The notes beneath the pieces are model-generated. The model was not told where the DNA came from. It ran no database searches and worked only from the letters and a program-made list of their open reading frames with translations. The position numbers were made by a program, and so were the translations under genes. 50,048 nt of DNA, from positions 1 through 50,048 of the forward strand of contig CANBER010000005.1 in assembly GCA_947367795.1 (NCBI GenBank), read 5' to 3'. Below, in pieces: positions 32,322 to 40,861 of the stretch (within the stretch, counting starts at the first letter, position 1; every line of letters begins with the position of its first letter). This DNA is from an uncultured Candidatus Saccharibacteria bacterium (GTDB lineage: Bacteria; Patescibacteriota; Saccharimonadia; Saccharimonadales; Saccharimonadaceae).

Positions 32322-32460
32322 ACCTCCACCTCTCGTGTGATTATATTATTAATATTGTAACATACACTAGCGGAATAGCGTGATTTTGGGAGTGAATTAT
32401 GCGAAATCGGTATAAAGTTTGAATTTTTAAGTAAAAAGTGGTGAAAATTAAGAAAATCTA

Positions 32461-32489
32461 TTGACAAAAATAAGTTGGTGTGATACAAT
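32461..32489 (+). promoter_or_regulatory. Promoter of the 303-aa orphan gene
   Basis: TTGACA (32461-32466), 17 bp ending TGTGA, and TACAAT (32484-32489) followed by GG. It is divergent from the argF promoter (TGTTACAAT near 32354). The 240-nt leader contains a GTAGG/CCTAC hairpin and the 33-bp tandem repeat. Confidence 0.85.
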
Positions 32490-32544
32490 GGAGGTAATGT
32501 AGGTAGTAACTAGCCTACAGAGGAAGGCAAAACGCAGGGAATCT

Positions 32545-32613
32545 CCTGTGTACACAGGTATTTTTCTTTGAAAAATACCTGTGTACACAGGTATTTTTCT
32601 TTGAAAAATACCT
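32545..32613 (+). repeat. Two perfect 33-bp tandem repeats with overlapping hairpins in a leader
   Basis: The units at 32545-32577 and 32578-32610 are identical. Each starts with the 14-bp palindrome CCTGTGTACACAGG and continues TATTTTTC-TTT-GAAAAATA, which pairs as an 11-bp stem AGGTATTTTTC/GAAAAATACCT. The palindrome and the stem share bases, so alternative folds compete. This may be a regulator-binding site in duplicate or an RNA switch. Confidence 0.85.
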
Positions 32614-32736
32614 TAAAGATTAATTGCCTGGTAGTTTAAGAGGTTGGTTTTGTACTCTTGGTTTGTTGGATGGAGATCAAGGATGATCTGCCATGCAGCA
32701 AACGCCTGCACGAAGATTCTAGAAAGGATGATGAAA

Positions 32737-33648
32737 ATGAAGAAGAGTAGAGAGCAGATGCGGAGAAATGTAATGCAAAGGATCCCTAATGTAGTACAAC
32801 AAACGGTGATGGTTGCAATTGAGCGTCAGCCGGCGATGGTTTGTGATCTGGACAAAATTGTCAGAACACATTCTTGTCGTCCTGAGAGAGCAGCTGAACT
32901 GATGGAGCACGTTGTGGCCTTGGTTGCAAGTGAGCAACCTGGAGCAGATCGCGCGTATTTACGTCAGCAGGCTTTTCAGGCGGCGGCGATCGATGATGGC
33001 AAAAAGGAAGTGATCCAGGCTAAGATTGTGGAAGTTGAGCTTCTGAAGAAAGGCTGGCAGATTCGATACGATGGCGGTTGGTCGTTGTGGATCCAGTCGA
33101 TACCTGATGGTTATACACCTAAGGTGGGATCGGATTTGTGTAGCTTTGCAAATGGCTGTTTTGTTCTTGGGGTTGTAATTGATGGTCATGTTTGCCGATA
33201 CAAGACATGCGAACAGGAGCGGAGAGAGCAACAGGCTGCGCTGGAGCGGCGCAGAGAAGAAACCAGGAAACAGTTTTCTGAGCATGATGCGGCGATCGAG
33301 AAACTGCCGGATGTATTCCAGCGGAGGATCAAGAAATTTCAGAGAGCGCCGCTTTTCCGGGAAGATTTGGAGGCTTACGAGATTTTCGTTTGTGAGCAGG
33401 CAGTGCTTTTTGCAGAAAAGCTGCAGACGATCGATGAGCTGATTCGCTGGTCGGAGCTTGACTTTGGACAGCAGCGCGAGGTCGTGCCGGAAATCAGTGA
33501 TGGGCATAGCGGAAATACTTTTGGCCTGGCTTGTTGCTTGGCGCGCTTGTATTTGGAGCAGCCTGAAATGATCATGGAGATGCCTGGAGCAATGGCCCCG
33601 CTGGTTGGATCGAATGCTTATTTGCCGGTAGAAGAGAGGAGTGCATAA
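32737..33648 (+). CDS. Hypothetical protein, 303 aa, helical
   Basis: The family is not recognised. MKKSREQMRR (32737) is chosen because AAAGGA lies 8 nt upstream; the frame is open further up but inside the leader. The N-terminal part (1-90) is helical and basic. A beta-rich middle (about 95-155; KIVEVELLKKGWQIRYDGGW then SLWIQSIPDGYTPKVGSDL) suggests a small barrel. A charged coiled-coil follows (about 160-200; CEQERREQQAALERRREETR). The C-terminal third is helical. There is no signal peptide or membrane helix. Own promoter, long structured leader and own terminator. Confidence 0.7.
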   Translation: MKKSREQMRRNVMQRIPNVVQQTVMVAIERQPAMVCDLDKIVRTHSCRPERAAELMEHVVALVASEQPGADRAYLRQQAFQAAAIDDGKKEVIQAKIVEVELLKKGWQIRYDGGWSLWIQSIPDGYTPKVGSDLCSFANGCFVLGVVIDGHVCRYKTCEQERREQQAALERRREETRKQFSEHDAAIEKLPDVFQRRIKKFQRAPLFREDLEAYEIFVCEQAVLFAEKLQTIDELIRWSELDFGQQREVVPEISDGHSGNTFGLACCLARLYLEQPEMIMEMPGAMAPLVGSNAYLPVEERSA

Positions 33649-33660
33649 CAATAGCTTTGG

Positions 33661-33697
33661 CCCCGTTTGTTGCTTGATGCAAGAACGGGGCTTTTAA
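33661..33697 (+). terminator. Terminator of the 303-aa orphan gene
   Basis: CCCCGTT/AACGGGG with an inner TTGC/GCAA stem is followed by CTTTTAATTT. Confidence 0.9.
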
Positions 33698-33720
33698 TTT
33701 GTGATAGAATTTGGCTTAGC

Positions 33721-33747
33721 AAAAAGTCCCCTTTTGAGGGACTTTTT
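33721..33747. terminator. Bidirectional terminator after rpsH
   Basis: AAAAAGTCCC-CTTTTGA-GGGACTTTTT is symmetrical, with T5 on both strands. It ends the rplC-to-rpsH unit on the minus strand, 16 bp after the rpsH stop. Confidence 0.92.
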
Positions 33748-33763
33748 GACGGGCGGTTGGACC

Positions 33764-34165
33764 CTAGTAGACTTTGACTAGAATTTCACCGCCAAGATGT
33801 TGTTTCTTGGCTTCGCGACCAGTCATGATTCCCTTCGAAGTGGAAATCAATACGCAGCCGCGGCCGCTTTTGACGACAGGAATTTCCTCGGCGCCAACGT
33901 AGACTCGGCGACCAGGTTTGGAAACTTTGGAAATCTCAGTAATGCGGGCGGGCATACCTTCGGCGCAAATTACGACGTGCAAAATTCCGCGAGGCTTGCC
34001 TTCCTCGACTTCATAGTCGGTAATGTAGCCGGCGTGCTTGAGGCCTTCAGTGACGGCAACTTTGAGCTTGCTCACAGGGACACGGATTTCGGTCTTGCCT
34101 ACCATAATGGCGTTGCGAATGCGAGTAATTAAGTCGGCAATTTGATCAGTTGATTGTAATGACAT
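33764..34165 (-). CDS. rpsH: Ribosomal protein uS8 (S8)
   Basis: A central-domain 16S rRNA binder. The start MSLQSTDQIADLITRIRNAI (34165) is preferred to an in-frame TTG two codons upstream. The core has VPVSKLKVAVTEGLKHAGYI and the C-terminal signature SKGIMTGREAKKQHLGGEIL. It is the last gene of the rplC unit; a terminator follows, and rplF, normally next, lies 8 kb away. Confidence 0.97.
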   Translation of the reverse strand: MSLQSTDQIADLITRIRNAIMVGKTEIRVPVSKLKVAVTEGLKHAGYITDYEVEEGKPRGILHVVICAEGMPARITEISKVSKPGRRVYVGAEEIPVVKSGRGCVLISTSKGIMTGREAKKQHLGGEILVKVY

Positions 34166-34183
34166 ATGCAATTCTCTCCTTTC

Positions 34184-34453
34184 CTACCAACTACTCTTAG
34201 TTACGCCTGGGATTTCACCCTTTGAGGCTTTTTCGCGGAAATTGATACGACTGAGGCCGAAGTAGCGCATGTACCCACGAGGGCGGCCGTCGAGCATATC
34301 ACGGTTTTTGAGCCTGGTGGGGCTAGCGTTCCTAGGAAGCTTTTGGAGACCTTCGAGGTCGCCAGCGGCTTTGAGTTCGGCGCGCTTAGCTTTGTATTTT
34401 TCGTACATTTTGCGTCGTTTTTTGTCGCGGAGGATGGCAGATTTCTTGGCCAT
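34184..34453 (-). CDS. rpsN: Ribosomal protein uS14 (S14), long zinc-free form
   Basis: The 89 aa start at [20 protein letters not shown] and end in [20 protein letters not shown] then [14 protein letters not shown]. It is the long C- type without the CxxC zinc motifs of the 61-aa form. The open frame begins 11 codons earlier inside rplE, but MAKKSA has AAGGAGGGC upstream. Confidence 0.97.
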   Translation of the reverse strand: MAKKSAILRDKKRRKMYEKYKAKRAELKAAGDLEGLQKLPRNASPTRLKNRDMLDGRPRGYMRYFGLSRINFREKASKGEIPGVTKSSW

Positions 34454-34454
34454 A

Positions 34455-35027
34455 TTATTTGCCCTCCTTTTCAAACGGCATACCAAATGCTTCTAACAAC
34501 TTGGTGCTCCCTTCTTTTGAACCATTTTTGATGATAAATGTGACTTCGAGGCCATGGAGAACAGCGGCGTCCTCGAAAGTGATTTCGGGGAAGACGGTTT
34601 GTTCGCGTAGACCGAGGCTATAATTGCCCTGCTTGTCGAAGGCTTTGCGGCTGACGCCGTGGAAATCGCGGACGTGGGGCAAAGCGATATTGATGAGGCG
34701 GTCCACAAACTCGTACATTTTGTCGTTGCGTAGAGTTGTGAGATAACCGACGGGTGCGCCCATGCCTTTGCGGATTTTGAAACCAGCGATGGATTTTTTG
34801 GCGAGGCGATCGGTGGCTAACTGACCGGTAATTTTAGTTAAAGTGAGTTCGACAGTCTCAGTAAATTTCTTATCTTCACGCTTTTTGCCAACACCGCTGG
34901 AAATAACAACTTTTTCAAGTTTGGGAACTTGATTGATGTTGTCGAGACCAAGCTCAGTTTTAAGCTCTTTAGCGATTTTATCGTTGTAGAGAGCTTTGAG
35001 GCGTGGGGTGGTTTTCGTATTAGCCAT
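34455..35027 (-). CDS. rplE: Ribosomal protein uL5 (L5)
   Basis: A 5S rRNA-binding protein contacting P-site tRNA. The 190 aa include [60 protein letters not shown] and [14 protein letters not shown]. It overlaps rplX by one base. Confidence 0.97.
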   Translation of the reverse strand: MANTKTTPRLKALYNDKIAKELKTELGLDNINQVPKLEKVVISSGVGKKREDKKFTETVELTLTKITGQLATDRLAKKSIAGFKIRKGMGAPVGYLTTLRNDKMYEFVDRLINIALPHVRDFHGVSRKAFDKQGNYSLGLREQTVFPEITFEDAAVLHGLEVTFIIKNGSKEGSTKLLEAFGMPFEKEGK

Positions 35028-35254
35028 TACTTATCCTCCTTTTTGAGGTTGGAGAGATCAATGCCGACGTGGACATCTTTCTTTCCGCCTTGGGGATTAT
35101 ATTGAGTGCGGCGCATGTGGCGGGTAACAATGTTGATACCTTCAAGCATGGCTTTGTTCGACTTCTTGTCGACTTTGACGATGGTGGCGACTTCGCCCTT
35201 GTGATCGCCGGCGATGACCTTAACTTTGTCGCCGGTCTTGAGAGATTTACTCAT
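35027..35254 (-). CDS. rplX: Ribosomal protein uL24 (L24), short form
   Basis: An assembly initiator with a KOW motif: GDKVKVIAGDHKGEVATIVK. At 75 aa it is shorter than E. coli L24 (104) but keeps EGINIVTRHMRRTQYNPQGG. It overlaps rplN and rplE by one base each. Confidence 0.95.
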   Translation of the reverse strand: MSKSLKTGDKVKVIAGDHKGEVATIVKVDKKSNKAMLEGINIVTRHMRRTQYNPQGGKKDVHVGIDLSNLKKEDK

Positions 35255-35622
35255 TATAGTACCTCCGGCGCAAGGCTGATAATTTTGTTGAAACCGAGTT
35301 CGCGGAGTTCGCGGGGTACTGGTCCGAAGACGCGAGTACCCTTGGGGGTTTTGTCGTCGTTGACTAAAACGGCAGCGTTTTCGTCGAAGCGGATGGTGGA
35401 GCCATCAGGACGACGAATTTGGTCGCGGGTGCGGACGATAACGGCGCGGACGACAGCTTTCTTTTTGATGTTGCCGGTAGGGCTGGCGTCTTTGACGCTG
35501 CAAGTGACAATATCACCAACACGGGCATACCTTGCGCGTGTGCCACCAAGGACCCGGATTACGCCAAGCTCTTTGGCGCCACTGTTGTCAGCGACTTTGA
35601 GCCGAGTTTCTTGTTGAATCAT
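35254..35622 (-). CDS. rplN: Ribosomal protein uL14 (L14)
   Basis: A 50S protein at the subunit interface. The 122 aa start [20 protein letters not shown], contain [20 protein letters not shown] and end [20 protein letters not shown] then PEVL. It directly follows rpsQ with no gap. Confidence 0.98.
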   Translation of the reverse strand: MIQQETRLKVADNSGAKELGVIRVLGGTRARYARVGDIVTCSVKDASPTGNIKKKAVVRAVIVRTRDQIRRPDGSTIRFDENAAVLVNDDKTPKGTRVFGPVPRELRELGFNKIISLAPEVL

Positions 35623-35922
35623 TTATTTCTCCTCCCCATTATCTATTACCTCGGTGACTTCGTCTTTGAGTTCGACGGTACCGTGGGACTTTTCGAGGAC
35701 TTTGGTGAGTTTATAGCTCTTGGTTTTGCTATAAGGGCGGCAAGCGACGATTTCGACCTTATCGCCGATGCCGGCTTCGTTGTTTTCGTCGTGTGCGGTG
35801 TATTTGCGGGTTTTGGTGTATTGTTTGCGATAGAGCGGATGAGTTTCGCGACTAGCGATGGAAACAGTGATGGTCTTGTCGCGGCTATTTGAGCTCACAA
35901 TACCTTGCAATTCTCCTGCCAT
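35623..35922 (-). CDS. rpsQ: Ribosomal protein uS17 (S17)
   Basis: A primary 16S rRNA binder. The start MAGELQGIVSSNSRDKTITV (35922) is chosen because AGGAG lies 9 nt upstream and rplP ends 1 bp before; a longer open frame overlaps rplP. The core continues HPLYRKQYTKTRKYTAHDE and VEIVACRPYSKTKSYKLTKV, with an acidic tail. The rpmC (L29) gene that normally lies between rplP and rpsQ is absent. Confidence 0.96.
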   Translation of the reverse strand: MAGELQGIVSSNSRDKTITVSIASRETHPLYRKQYTKTRKYTAHDENNEAGIGDKVEIVACRPYSKTKSYKLTKVLEKSHGTVELKDEVTEVIDNGEEK

Positions 35923-35923
35923 G

Positions 35924-36343
35924 TTAAAACTCCTCTTTCTTAATAATTTTGACGCGGACTGGAAGCTTGTGTCCGGCGAGGCGAAAAGCTTCGCGGGCTT
36001 GAGCTTCGGTAACATCGGCGATTTCGAACATTACAGTCCCAGCTTTGACTTTGGCGACGTAAAACTGAGGTTCACCTTTACCGCTACCCATTTTCACGTC
36101 GAGTGGCTTTTTAGTCACGGGCGTGTGTGGGAAAATACGGATCCAGATTTTACCGCCACGTTTGACGTAGCGAGTGATCGCCTGACGAGCGGCTTCGATT
36201 TGGCGGCTTGTAATACGTTCGTTGTCAAGCGACATGAGTCCCCATTCGCCAAATGCTACGCTGTTACAGCGAGAGGCGGTGCCTTCGTTTTTGCCTTTGC
36301 GGACTTTGCGGTGCGCGTCGCGGCGCGGTGTAAGAATAGCCAT
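35924..36343 (-). CDS. rplP: Ribosomal protein uL16 (L16)
   Basis: A 50S protein near the A site. The 139 aa show [40 protein letters not shown] and [20 protein letters not shown] then [18 protein letters not shown]. It follows rpsC by 1 bp. Confidence 0.98.
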   Translation of the reverse strand: MAILTPRRDAHRKVRKGKNEGTASRCNSVAFGEWGLMSLDNERITSRQIEAARQAITRYVKRGGKIWIRIFPHTPVTKKPLDVKMGSGKGEPQFYVAKVKAGTVMFEIADVTEAQAREAFRLAGHKLPVRVKIIKKEEF

Positions 36344-36344
36344 A

Positions 36345-36971
36345 TTATTTCTCCCCCTTATAGATCCAAACTTTTACGCCGACGATCCCAGCAATAGTTT
36401 TGGCGTGGCAGATGTAGAAATCGACGTCTGCACGCAAGGTATGTAGTGGGACTGAGCCTTCGATGAATTTTTCGCGGCGGCTCATTTCGGCACCATTGAG
36501 ACGTCCGCTGACCTCGACACGGATGCCTTTCGCGCCAGCATTCATCGTAGATTGGCAAGCCATTTTGACGGCGCGACGGAAGTTCATGCGTTTACCGAGC
36601 TGGAAGCCGATGTTTTCGGCGACAAGCTTGGCAGAAAGCTCAGGCTTCTTGACTTCCTCGACATTGATGCGAATCGGACCGGTAACGATCTTTTCGAGTT
36701 CTTTTTTGAGCTCGTTGATGCCAGCACCCTGTTTGCCGATGACGGCACCAGCTTTGGCAGTGAGGATCGTGATGGTAGTCAAGTTCGCGCTACGCTCGAT
36801 GTCGATGCGAGCGATGGTGGGGCGGCTGCTAAAACGCTGTTCGATGCAGTCGCGGATCTTAGCATCTTCGATCAGCCAGTGACGGAAATCAGCTTTGCGG
36901 GTAAACCACTTTGATGACCAGTCCTTGCTGATCTGGAGACGATAAGAGACGGGGTTAACCTTCTGACCCAT
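36345..36971 (-). CDS. rpsC: Ribosomal protein uS3 (S3)
   Basis: A 30S mRNA-entry protein. The 208 aa start GQKVNPVSYRLQISKDWSSK, have the KH domain GAVIGKQGAGINELKKELEK and the C-terminal VSGRLNGAEMSRREKFIEGS. It overlaps rplV by one base. Confidence 0.98.
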   Translation of the reverse strand: MGQKVNPVSYRLQISKDWSSKWFTRKADFRHWLIEDAKIRDCIEQRFSSRPTIARIDIERSANLTTITILTAKAGAVIGKQGAGINELKKELEKIVTGPIRINVEEVKKPELSAKLVAENIGFQLGKRMNFRRAVKMACQSTMNAGAKGIRVEVSGRLNGAEMSRREKFIEGSVPLHTLRADVDFYICHAKTIAGIVGVKVWIYKGEK

Positions 36972-37375
36972 TACTTGTTCTCCTTCTTATCTGTGGCTTT
37001 GGTAGCCGCAGCATTTTTGACTTTTTCTTCTCCGGCAACTTCGACGAAGATATTGCTTGAGATCTTTTCAAACGGCAAGGCGCGGCCGCGGCTTGCGGGA
37101 ACATAGCGACGCATACGGGTGCCAGCGGTGACTGAAATGCGGGCAATGCGGATGGTTTTGGGGTCAATGTTGACATTGGAGTTATTCATGAGATTAGCGG
37201 TGGCGCTTTCGATAGCCTTACGGACGGCGCGAGCAGCACGGCGCGGAGTGTTTTCTAGAATAACAACGGCATCAGCGACGTAGCGATCACGTACCAAGCT
37301 GGCTACGATGCTAACTTTGCGTGGTTGACTGTCGATGCCTTTTGCGATGGCGTGGGCAAATACGGTATTACTCAT
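36971..37375 (-). CDS. rplV: Ribosomal protein uL22 (L22)
   Basis: A 50S tunnel protein. The 134 aa include DSQPRKVSIVASLVRDRYVA, LENTPRRAARAVRKAIESAT and the loop RISVTAGTRMRRYVPASRGR. The C-terminal tail is Lys/Ala-rich. It overlaps rpsS by one base. Confidence 0.97.
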   Translation of the reverse strand: MSNTVFAHAIAKGIDSQPRKVSIVASLVRDRYVADAVVILENTPRRAARAVRKAIESATANLMNNSNVNIDPKTIRIARISVTAGTRMRRYVPASRGRALPFEKISSNIFVEVAGEEKVKNAAATKATDKKENK

Positions 37376-37662
37376 TATTTACCTCCCTTGGCGGCTTCAG
37401 CGGCTTTTTTACCACCGTGGCGTTTGAATTTGCGAGTCGGGGCAAACTCACCGAGTTTGTGTCCGACCATATTTTCGCTAACGAAGACGGGGACGTGTAC
37501 GCGGCCGTTGTGAACGGCGATGGTACGGCCAACCATTTCGGGAGAAATAGTGGATTCACGTGCCCAAGTCTTGATCACGGTGCGGTCCTCGGCAGAGAGG
37601 GCAGCAATTTTCTTCGCGAGCTTGTAGTCTACATATGGACCTTTTTTCAGACTGCGAGACAT
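37375..37662 (-). CDS. rpsS: Ribosomal protein uS19 (S19)
   Basis: A 30S head protein. The 95 aa start [20 protein letters not shown] and carry [40 protein letters not shown] and [13 protein letters not shown]. Overlapping ends with rplB. Confidence 0.98.
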   Translation of the reverse strand: MSRSLKKGPYVDYKLAKKIAALSAEDRTVIKTWARESTISPEMVGRTIAVHNGRVHVPVFVSENMVGHKLGEFAPTRKFKRHGGKKAAEAAKGGK

Positions 37663-38498
37663 TATTTCCTCTTTCCTTCGTGGCGACTGCGCACGATCAT
37701 TTTATTAGTTTTCTTATTACGGCGTGTACGATATCCAAGTGTGAGCTGACCCCATGGAGTGCGAGGTGCTTTGCCGGTACCGTGTCGGCCACCGTCACCA
37801 CCACCGTGGGGGTGATCAGTAGCGTTCATGACGACACCACGTACAGTTGGGCGGATGCCCTTGCGGCGGCGACGACCGGCGGCACCGATTTTGATGTTCT
37901 GGTGCTGTTCGTTGCCAACTACGCCAATGCTGGCTTCGCAGTTGATCAAAACTTTGCGCATCTCTCCGGATGGAAGTTTGATGGTGGCGTAGCCGTTTTC
38001 TTTGGCCATGAGCTGAGCTTTAGTGCCGGCAGAGCGTACAATTTGGGCGCCGCGACCGGGAGTGAGCTCAATGGCGTAGATGAAAGTACCCACAGGGATA
38101 TTTTCGATGGGCATACGATTGGAGGTCTCGACAGCGGCAGTGTTGCCGGTTTCGAAGGTTGCGCCTTTACGCATGCTGCTATCGGCGATAACATAATAAT
38201 ATTTATTATTTTGGTCTTTGATGCGTGCAATTCGGGCGCTGCGATTTGGATCGTATTCGATTTCGCAAATTTCAAACTTACTGTCGGTGGGAAGCTTGTA
38301 GGTCAAGATACGATAGTGTCGTTTGACGCCGCCGCCACGATGTCGTACTGTAATACGGCCCTGATTGTTTTTGCCGGCCATTTGTTTTTTGCTGGCGAGC
38401 AAAGATTTCATCGGCTTTCGAGTGGTAATCTGGTCGAAATCTTGCGTGGTCTTTTGGCGTTGCGCGGGAGTGGTGGGGCGATAAGCTTTGATACTCAT
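37662..38498 (-). CDS. rplB: Ribosomal protein uL2 (L2)
   Basis: A 50S peptidyl-transferase-centre protein. The 278 aa include [40 protein letters not shown] and the signature [20 protein letters not shown] then [16 protein letters not shown]. Overlaps rplW by one base. Confidence 0.98.
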   Translation of the reverse strand: MSIKAYRPTTPAQRQKTTQDFDQITTRKPMKSLLASKKQMAGKNNQGRITVRHRGGGVKRHYRILTYKLPTDSKFEICEIEYDPNRSARIARIKDQNNKYYYVIADSSMRKGATFETGNTAAVETSNRMPIENIPVGTFIYAIELTPGRGAQIVRSAGTKAQLMAKENGYATIKLPSGEMRKVLINCEASIGVVGNEQHQNIKIGAAGRRRRKGIRPTVRGVVMNATDHPHGGGDGGRHGTGKAPRTPWGQLTLGYRTRRNKKTNKMIVRSRHEGKRK

Positions 38499-38914
38499 TA
38501 TTTATTCTCCTTCACCGCTTTCTTTTCCGCCTTTGCGACCTTTTTCTCTTCTTTGGCGGCTGCCTTTTCGGCTTTTTTGTCAACTTTAGTTTCAGTTGGT
38601 TTTTCGTCTTTAGTAGTAGATTCTTCTTCGAAGACCGGGATCTTATCGCCAGCTTTTAGTGTGATGTAGGCTACTTTCTTATCTTGGCGGAAAGTGGTTC
38701 CAGGATAAGCGTGTTTGCCACGAGAAAAGCGAGTAGGTTTGCCCTTGCGCACCATAGTGCGAACATCTAACACGGTAACTTTAAAGGCTTCTGCGATTTG
38801 TTTTGCAATTTCTTGTTTGCTGGCCTTCATAGGAACGAAGAAGATGTAAGTATTCTGAGTCTGCGCGGTATAAGCTTTTTCGGTAGCGCGCGGAATATAT
38901 TGCACAGTTTTCAT
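38498..38914 (-). CDS. rplW: Ribosomal protein uL23 (L23) with charged C-terminal tail
   Basis: A tunnel-exit 50S protein where trigger factor and SRP dock. The core (1-95) shows PRATEKAYTAQTQNTYIFFV, KQIAEAFKVTVLDVRTMVRK and GKPTRFSRGKHAYPGTTFRQ. Residues 96-138 are a Lys/Glu/Ala-rich tail (KKAEKAAAKEEKKVAKAEKK), absent in standard L23. Overlaps rplD by one base. Confidence 0.95.
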   Translation of the reverse strand: MKTVQYIPRATEKAYTAQTQNTYIFFVPMKASKQEIAKQIAEAFKVTVLDVRTMVRKGKPTRFSRGKHAYPGTTFRQDKKVAYITLKAGDKIPVFEEESTTKDEKPTETKVDKKAEKAAAKEEKKVAKAEKKAVKENK

Positions 38915-39516
38915 TATGCTTCCTCCTTATCGAGCAGCCAGTTCTCGGTGACTTTGAGAGCATTTGGGTCAAAGACAATGACGTCTGCATTGAGAATGTC
39001 GAAAACATTTAGATAGGTTGCGCGGACGAGTTTTAAATTTGGAATATTGTTTGTAGAACGCAAGATCTCGGCAGTCTTTTCTTTGGTGACGGCGAGAATA
39101 TTCTTGTCTTCGATCTTGTAATCTTGCATTAGTTTGACGGCTTCTTTGGTCTTGCCTGTGAGGGCTACGGGCTCTTTAAGAACGATGATGGTGTTCTCGG
39201 CATTTTTGAGGCTAAGAGCCTGCTTAACGGCCAATTTTTTGGCGCTTTTGCTGATTTTTTTAGTGAAGTTTTCTTCACCGGTGCGACCGAAGGCGACACC
39301 ACCATGGCGCCAGATTGGGTTGCGGGTCGAACCGAAACGAGCACGACCAGTTCCCTTTTGCTTCCAGGGTTTTTTGCCGCCACCACGGACTTCGCCGCGT
39401 TTTAGAGTTTTGGCGTGAGAACTTCTGGAATTAGCCAGATATGCATCGTAAGCGGTCTTGAGGAGTTCATGGTTTTGAACGTCCAAGCCGAAAATGTCTT
39501 TGTTTAGTTCAGCCAT
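38914..39516 (-). CDS. rplD: Ribosomal protein uL4 (L4)
   Basis: A 50S tunnel-wall protein; in E. coli it also autoregulates the S10 operon. The 200 aa have the tunnel loop KTLKRGEVRGGGKKPWKQKG then TGRARFGSTRNPIWRHGGVA and the C-terminal VFDPNALKVTENWLLD. It follows rplC by 1 bp. Confidence 0.97.
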   Translation of the reverse strand: MAELNKDIFGLDVQNHELLKTAYDAYLANSRSSHAKTLKRGEVRGGGKKPWKQKGTGRARFGSTRNPIWRHGGVAFGRTGEENFTKKISKSAKKLAVKQALSLKNAENTIIVLKEPVALTGKTKEAVKLMQDYKIEDKNILAVTKEKTAEILRSTNNIPNLKLVRATYLNVFDILNADVIVFDPNALKVTENWLLDKEEA

Positions 39517-39517
39517 A

Positions 39518-40129
39518 CTACTCCTTTCCCTCGATCGTTACGATACCTTTTTTCGGGCCGGGTACTGCACCCTTGAGGCCGATAAGATTGTTTTCGGCAT
39601 CAATATAGGCAACTACCAAGTTTTTGACAGTTACCTGATCGTGGCCCATGCGGCCTGGCATCTTCTTGCCTTTGAAAACTTTTTGGGGATACATCGATCC
39701 GATGGATCCGACGCGGCGAATGTTGCCTTTGAAGCCGTGCGTATTGCGCGATTCGTTGAAGTTCCAACGTTTGACGGTGCCAGCGAAACCCTTGCCTTTG
39801 GAGGTGCCAGTGACCTGGACTTTGTCTCCGAGGTTAAAGTTTGCTACGCTGACAGTGTCGCCGACTTTGAGCTCTGGTGCGTCCGCAGTGCGGAATTCGC
39901 GGAGAACTTTGGGGGTAACCCCAGCAGTCTTGACGTGGCCAGCTACCGACTTGCTCAGATTCTTACCCTGACCGTACCCCAGTTGCACAGCATTATAACC
40001 GTCAGATTCGACAGTTTTAATCTGAGTCACTGTGGAGGGGTCGGCTTGCAAAATTGTCACGGGAGTGACAATACCGTCGTCGCCGATGATCTGGGTCATA
40101 CCAATTTTGGTGCCGATGATGACTTGCAT
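39518..40129 (-). CDS. rplC: Ribosomal protein uL3 (L3)
   Basis: A 50S assembly initiator. The 203 aa include IGTKIGMTQIIGDDGIVTPV, TGTSKGKGFAGTVKRWNFNE, RVGSIGSMYPQKVFKGKKMP and GRMGHDQVTVKNLVV. It is the first gene of the cluster; rpsJ (S10), the usual first gene, is not here. The SD AAAGGAATAGG precedes the ATG. Confidence 0.98.
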   Translation of the reverse strand: MQVIIGTKIGMTQIIGDDGIVTPVTILQADPSTVTQIKTVESDGYNAVQLGYGQGKNLSKSVAGHVKTAGVTPKVLREFRTADAPELKVGDTVSVANFNLGDKVQVTGTSKGKGFAGTVKRWNFNESRNTHGFKGNIRRVGSIGSMYPQKVFKGKKMPGRMGHDQVTVKNLVVAYIDAENNLIGLKGAVPGPKKGIVTIEGKE

Positions 40130-40159
40130 CCTATTCCTTTCCCTTATGACATACGAAAG

Positions 40160-40206
40160 CTAGACTAATGGGCGGTTCCCTTTTGGGGCCTTCCCCGGTC
40201 GTCTAG
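40160..40206 (-). promoter_or_regulatory. Folded leader RNA upstream of rplC
   Basis: The transcript can form a closing stem CTAGAC/GTCTAG (40201-40206 with 40160-40165) enclosing two hairpins, GGGG-AAGG-CCCC and GGG-AACCG-CCC, a three-way-junction-like shape in the 5' UTR of a ribosomal operon. It may bind L3 or L4 for autogenous control. It does not resemble known leader families by eye. Confidence 0.65.
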
Positions 40207-40240
40207 TTAACGTCTATCGTTATTTAACTATACGTGTACC

Positions 40241-40269
40241 ATTGTAGCATAGATCTTTCAAGATTGCAA
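40241..40269 (-). promoter_or_regulatory. Promoter of the rplC-rpsH ribosomal unit
   Basis: TTGCAA (40264-40269), 17 bp and TACAAT (40241-40246) followed by GG. The leader is about 105 nt. Confidence 0.8.
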
Positions 40270-40293
40270 CCTCTTTAGGAGAGATTTTTCTGT

Positions 40294-40839
40294 CTATAAT
40301 CCGGGTGAAAAATGTTTGAGTTTGGCGCGGTGCTCTTTGTAGCGTGGGTCGTGGCTGGCTACTTCGGCCCAAAATGCTGCCGAATGGTCCATATGATTAA
40401 GGTGGGCTAATTCATGCAGAATGACGTAGTCTCGGAGGATTTCTGGTACTTGCATGAGGCCGATATTGAGTGAAATTGTGCCGGACGACGAGCAGCTTCC
40501 CCAGCGAGTGGCGGCGTGGCTGAGTCGGCAGCGGTCGTAATGGTAATTATAAAGTTTGGCGTAATATTCTAAACGATAAGGTAGATATTCCTTGGCTTTT
40601 TTCATGAGGAGTTTCTTTTTGGCGTCACGAGCGCGTTGAGTTTTGGGATCGTGCAAAGGGATTTGTTGACGGATGAGTGAACGGTTTGAGTTTAAGAAAC
40701 GTTTGACGAGAAAATCACTAGTGTGTTTAGGGACTGACATCTGGAGCCTGCCGGAGGGGGATACCGAAAAACGCACGCTTTTGGAAAGCGGGTTTTTGCG
40801 AACGATAACTTCGCCAAATTCGGCGTCGTTTAAAACCAT
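40294..40839 (-). CDS. YgjP-like zinc metalloprotease (DUF45)
   Basis: A soluble gluzincin-like protein of the YgjP/UPF family, often next to restriction or helicase genes; its substrate is unknown. The 181 aa show RKNPLSKSVRFSVSPSGRLQ near the N terminus, ATRWGSCSSSGTISLNIGLM (a conserved family block), VPEILRDYVILHELAHLNHM with HELAH, and the third ligand His plus FW a few residues on (DHSAAFW). It lies 22 bp after the P-loop kinase gene in the same direction. Both may be one unit. Confidence 0.92.
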   Translation of the reverse strand: MVLNDAEFGEVIVRKNPLSKSVRFSVSPSGRLQMSVPKHTSDFLVKRFLNSNRSLIRQQIPLHDPKTQRARDAKKKLLMKKAKEYLPYRLEYYAKLYNYHYDRCRLSHAATRWGSCSSSGTISLNIGLMQVPEILRDYVILHELAHLNHMDHSAAFWAEVASHDPRYKEHRAKLKHFSPGL

Positions 40840-40861
40840 GATTTAGGAAATACCTAGATGC

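Noticed and set aside
32545-32613. CRISPR array
   Set aside because: Two directly adjacent units without unique spacers and no cas genes.
35923-36015. Possible L29 remnant in the extended rpsQ frame
   Set aside because: This is the rplP sequence read in another frame and has no L29 features.
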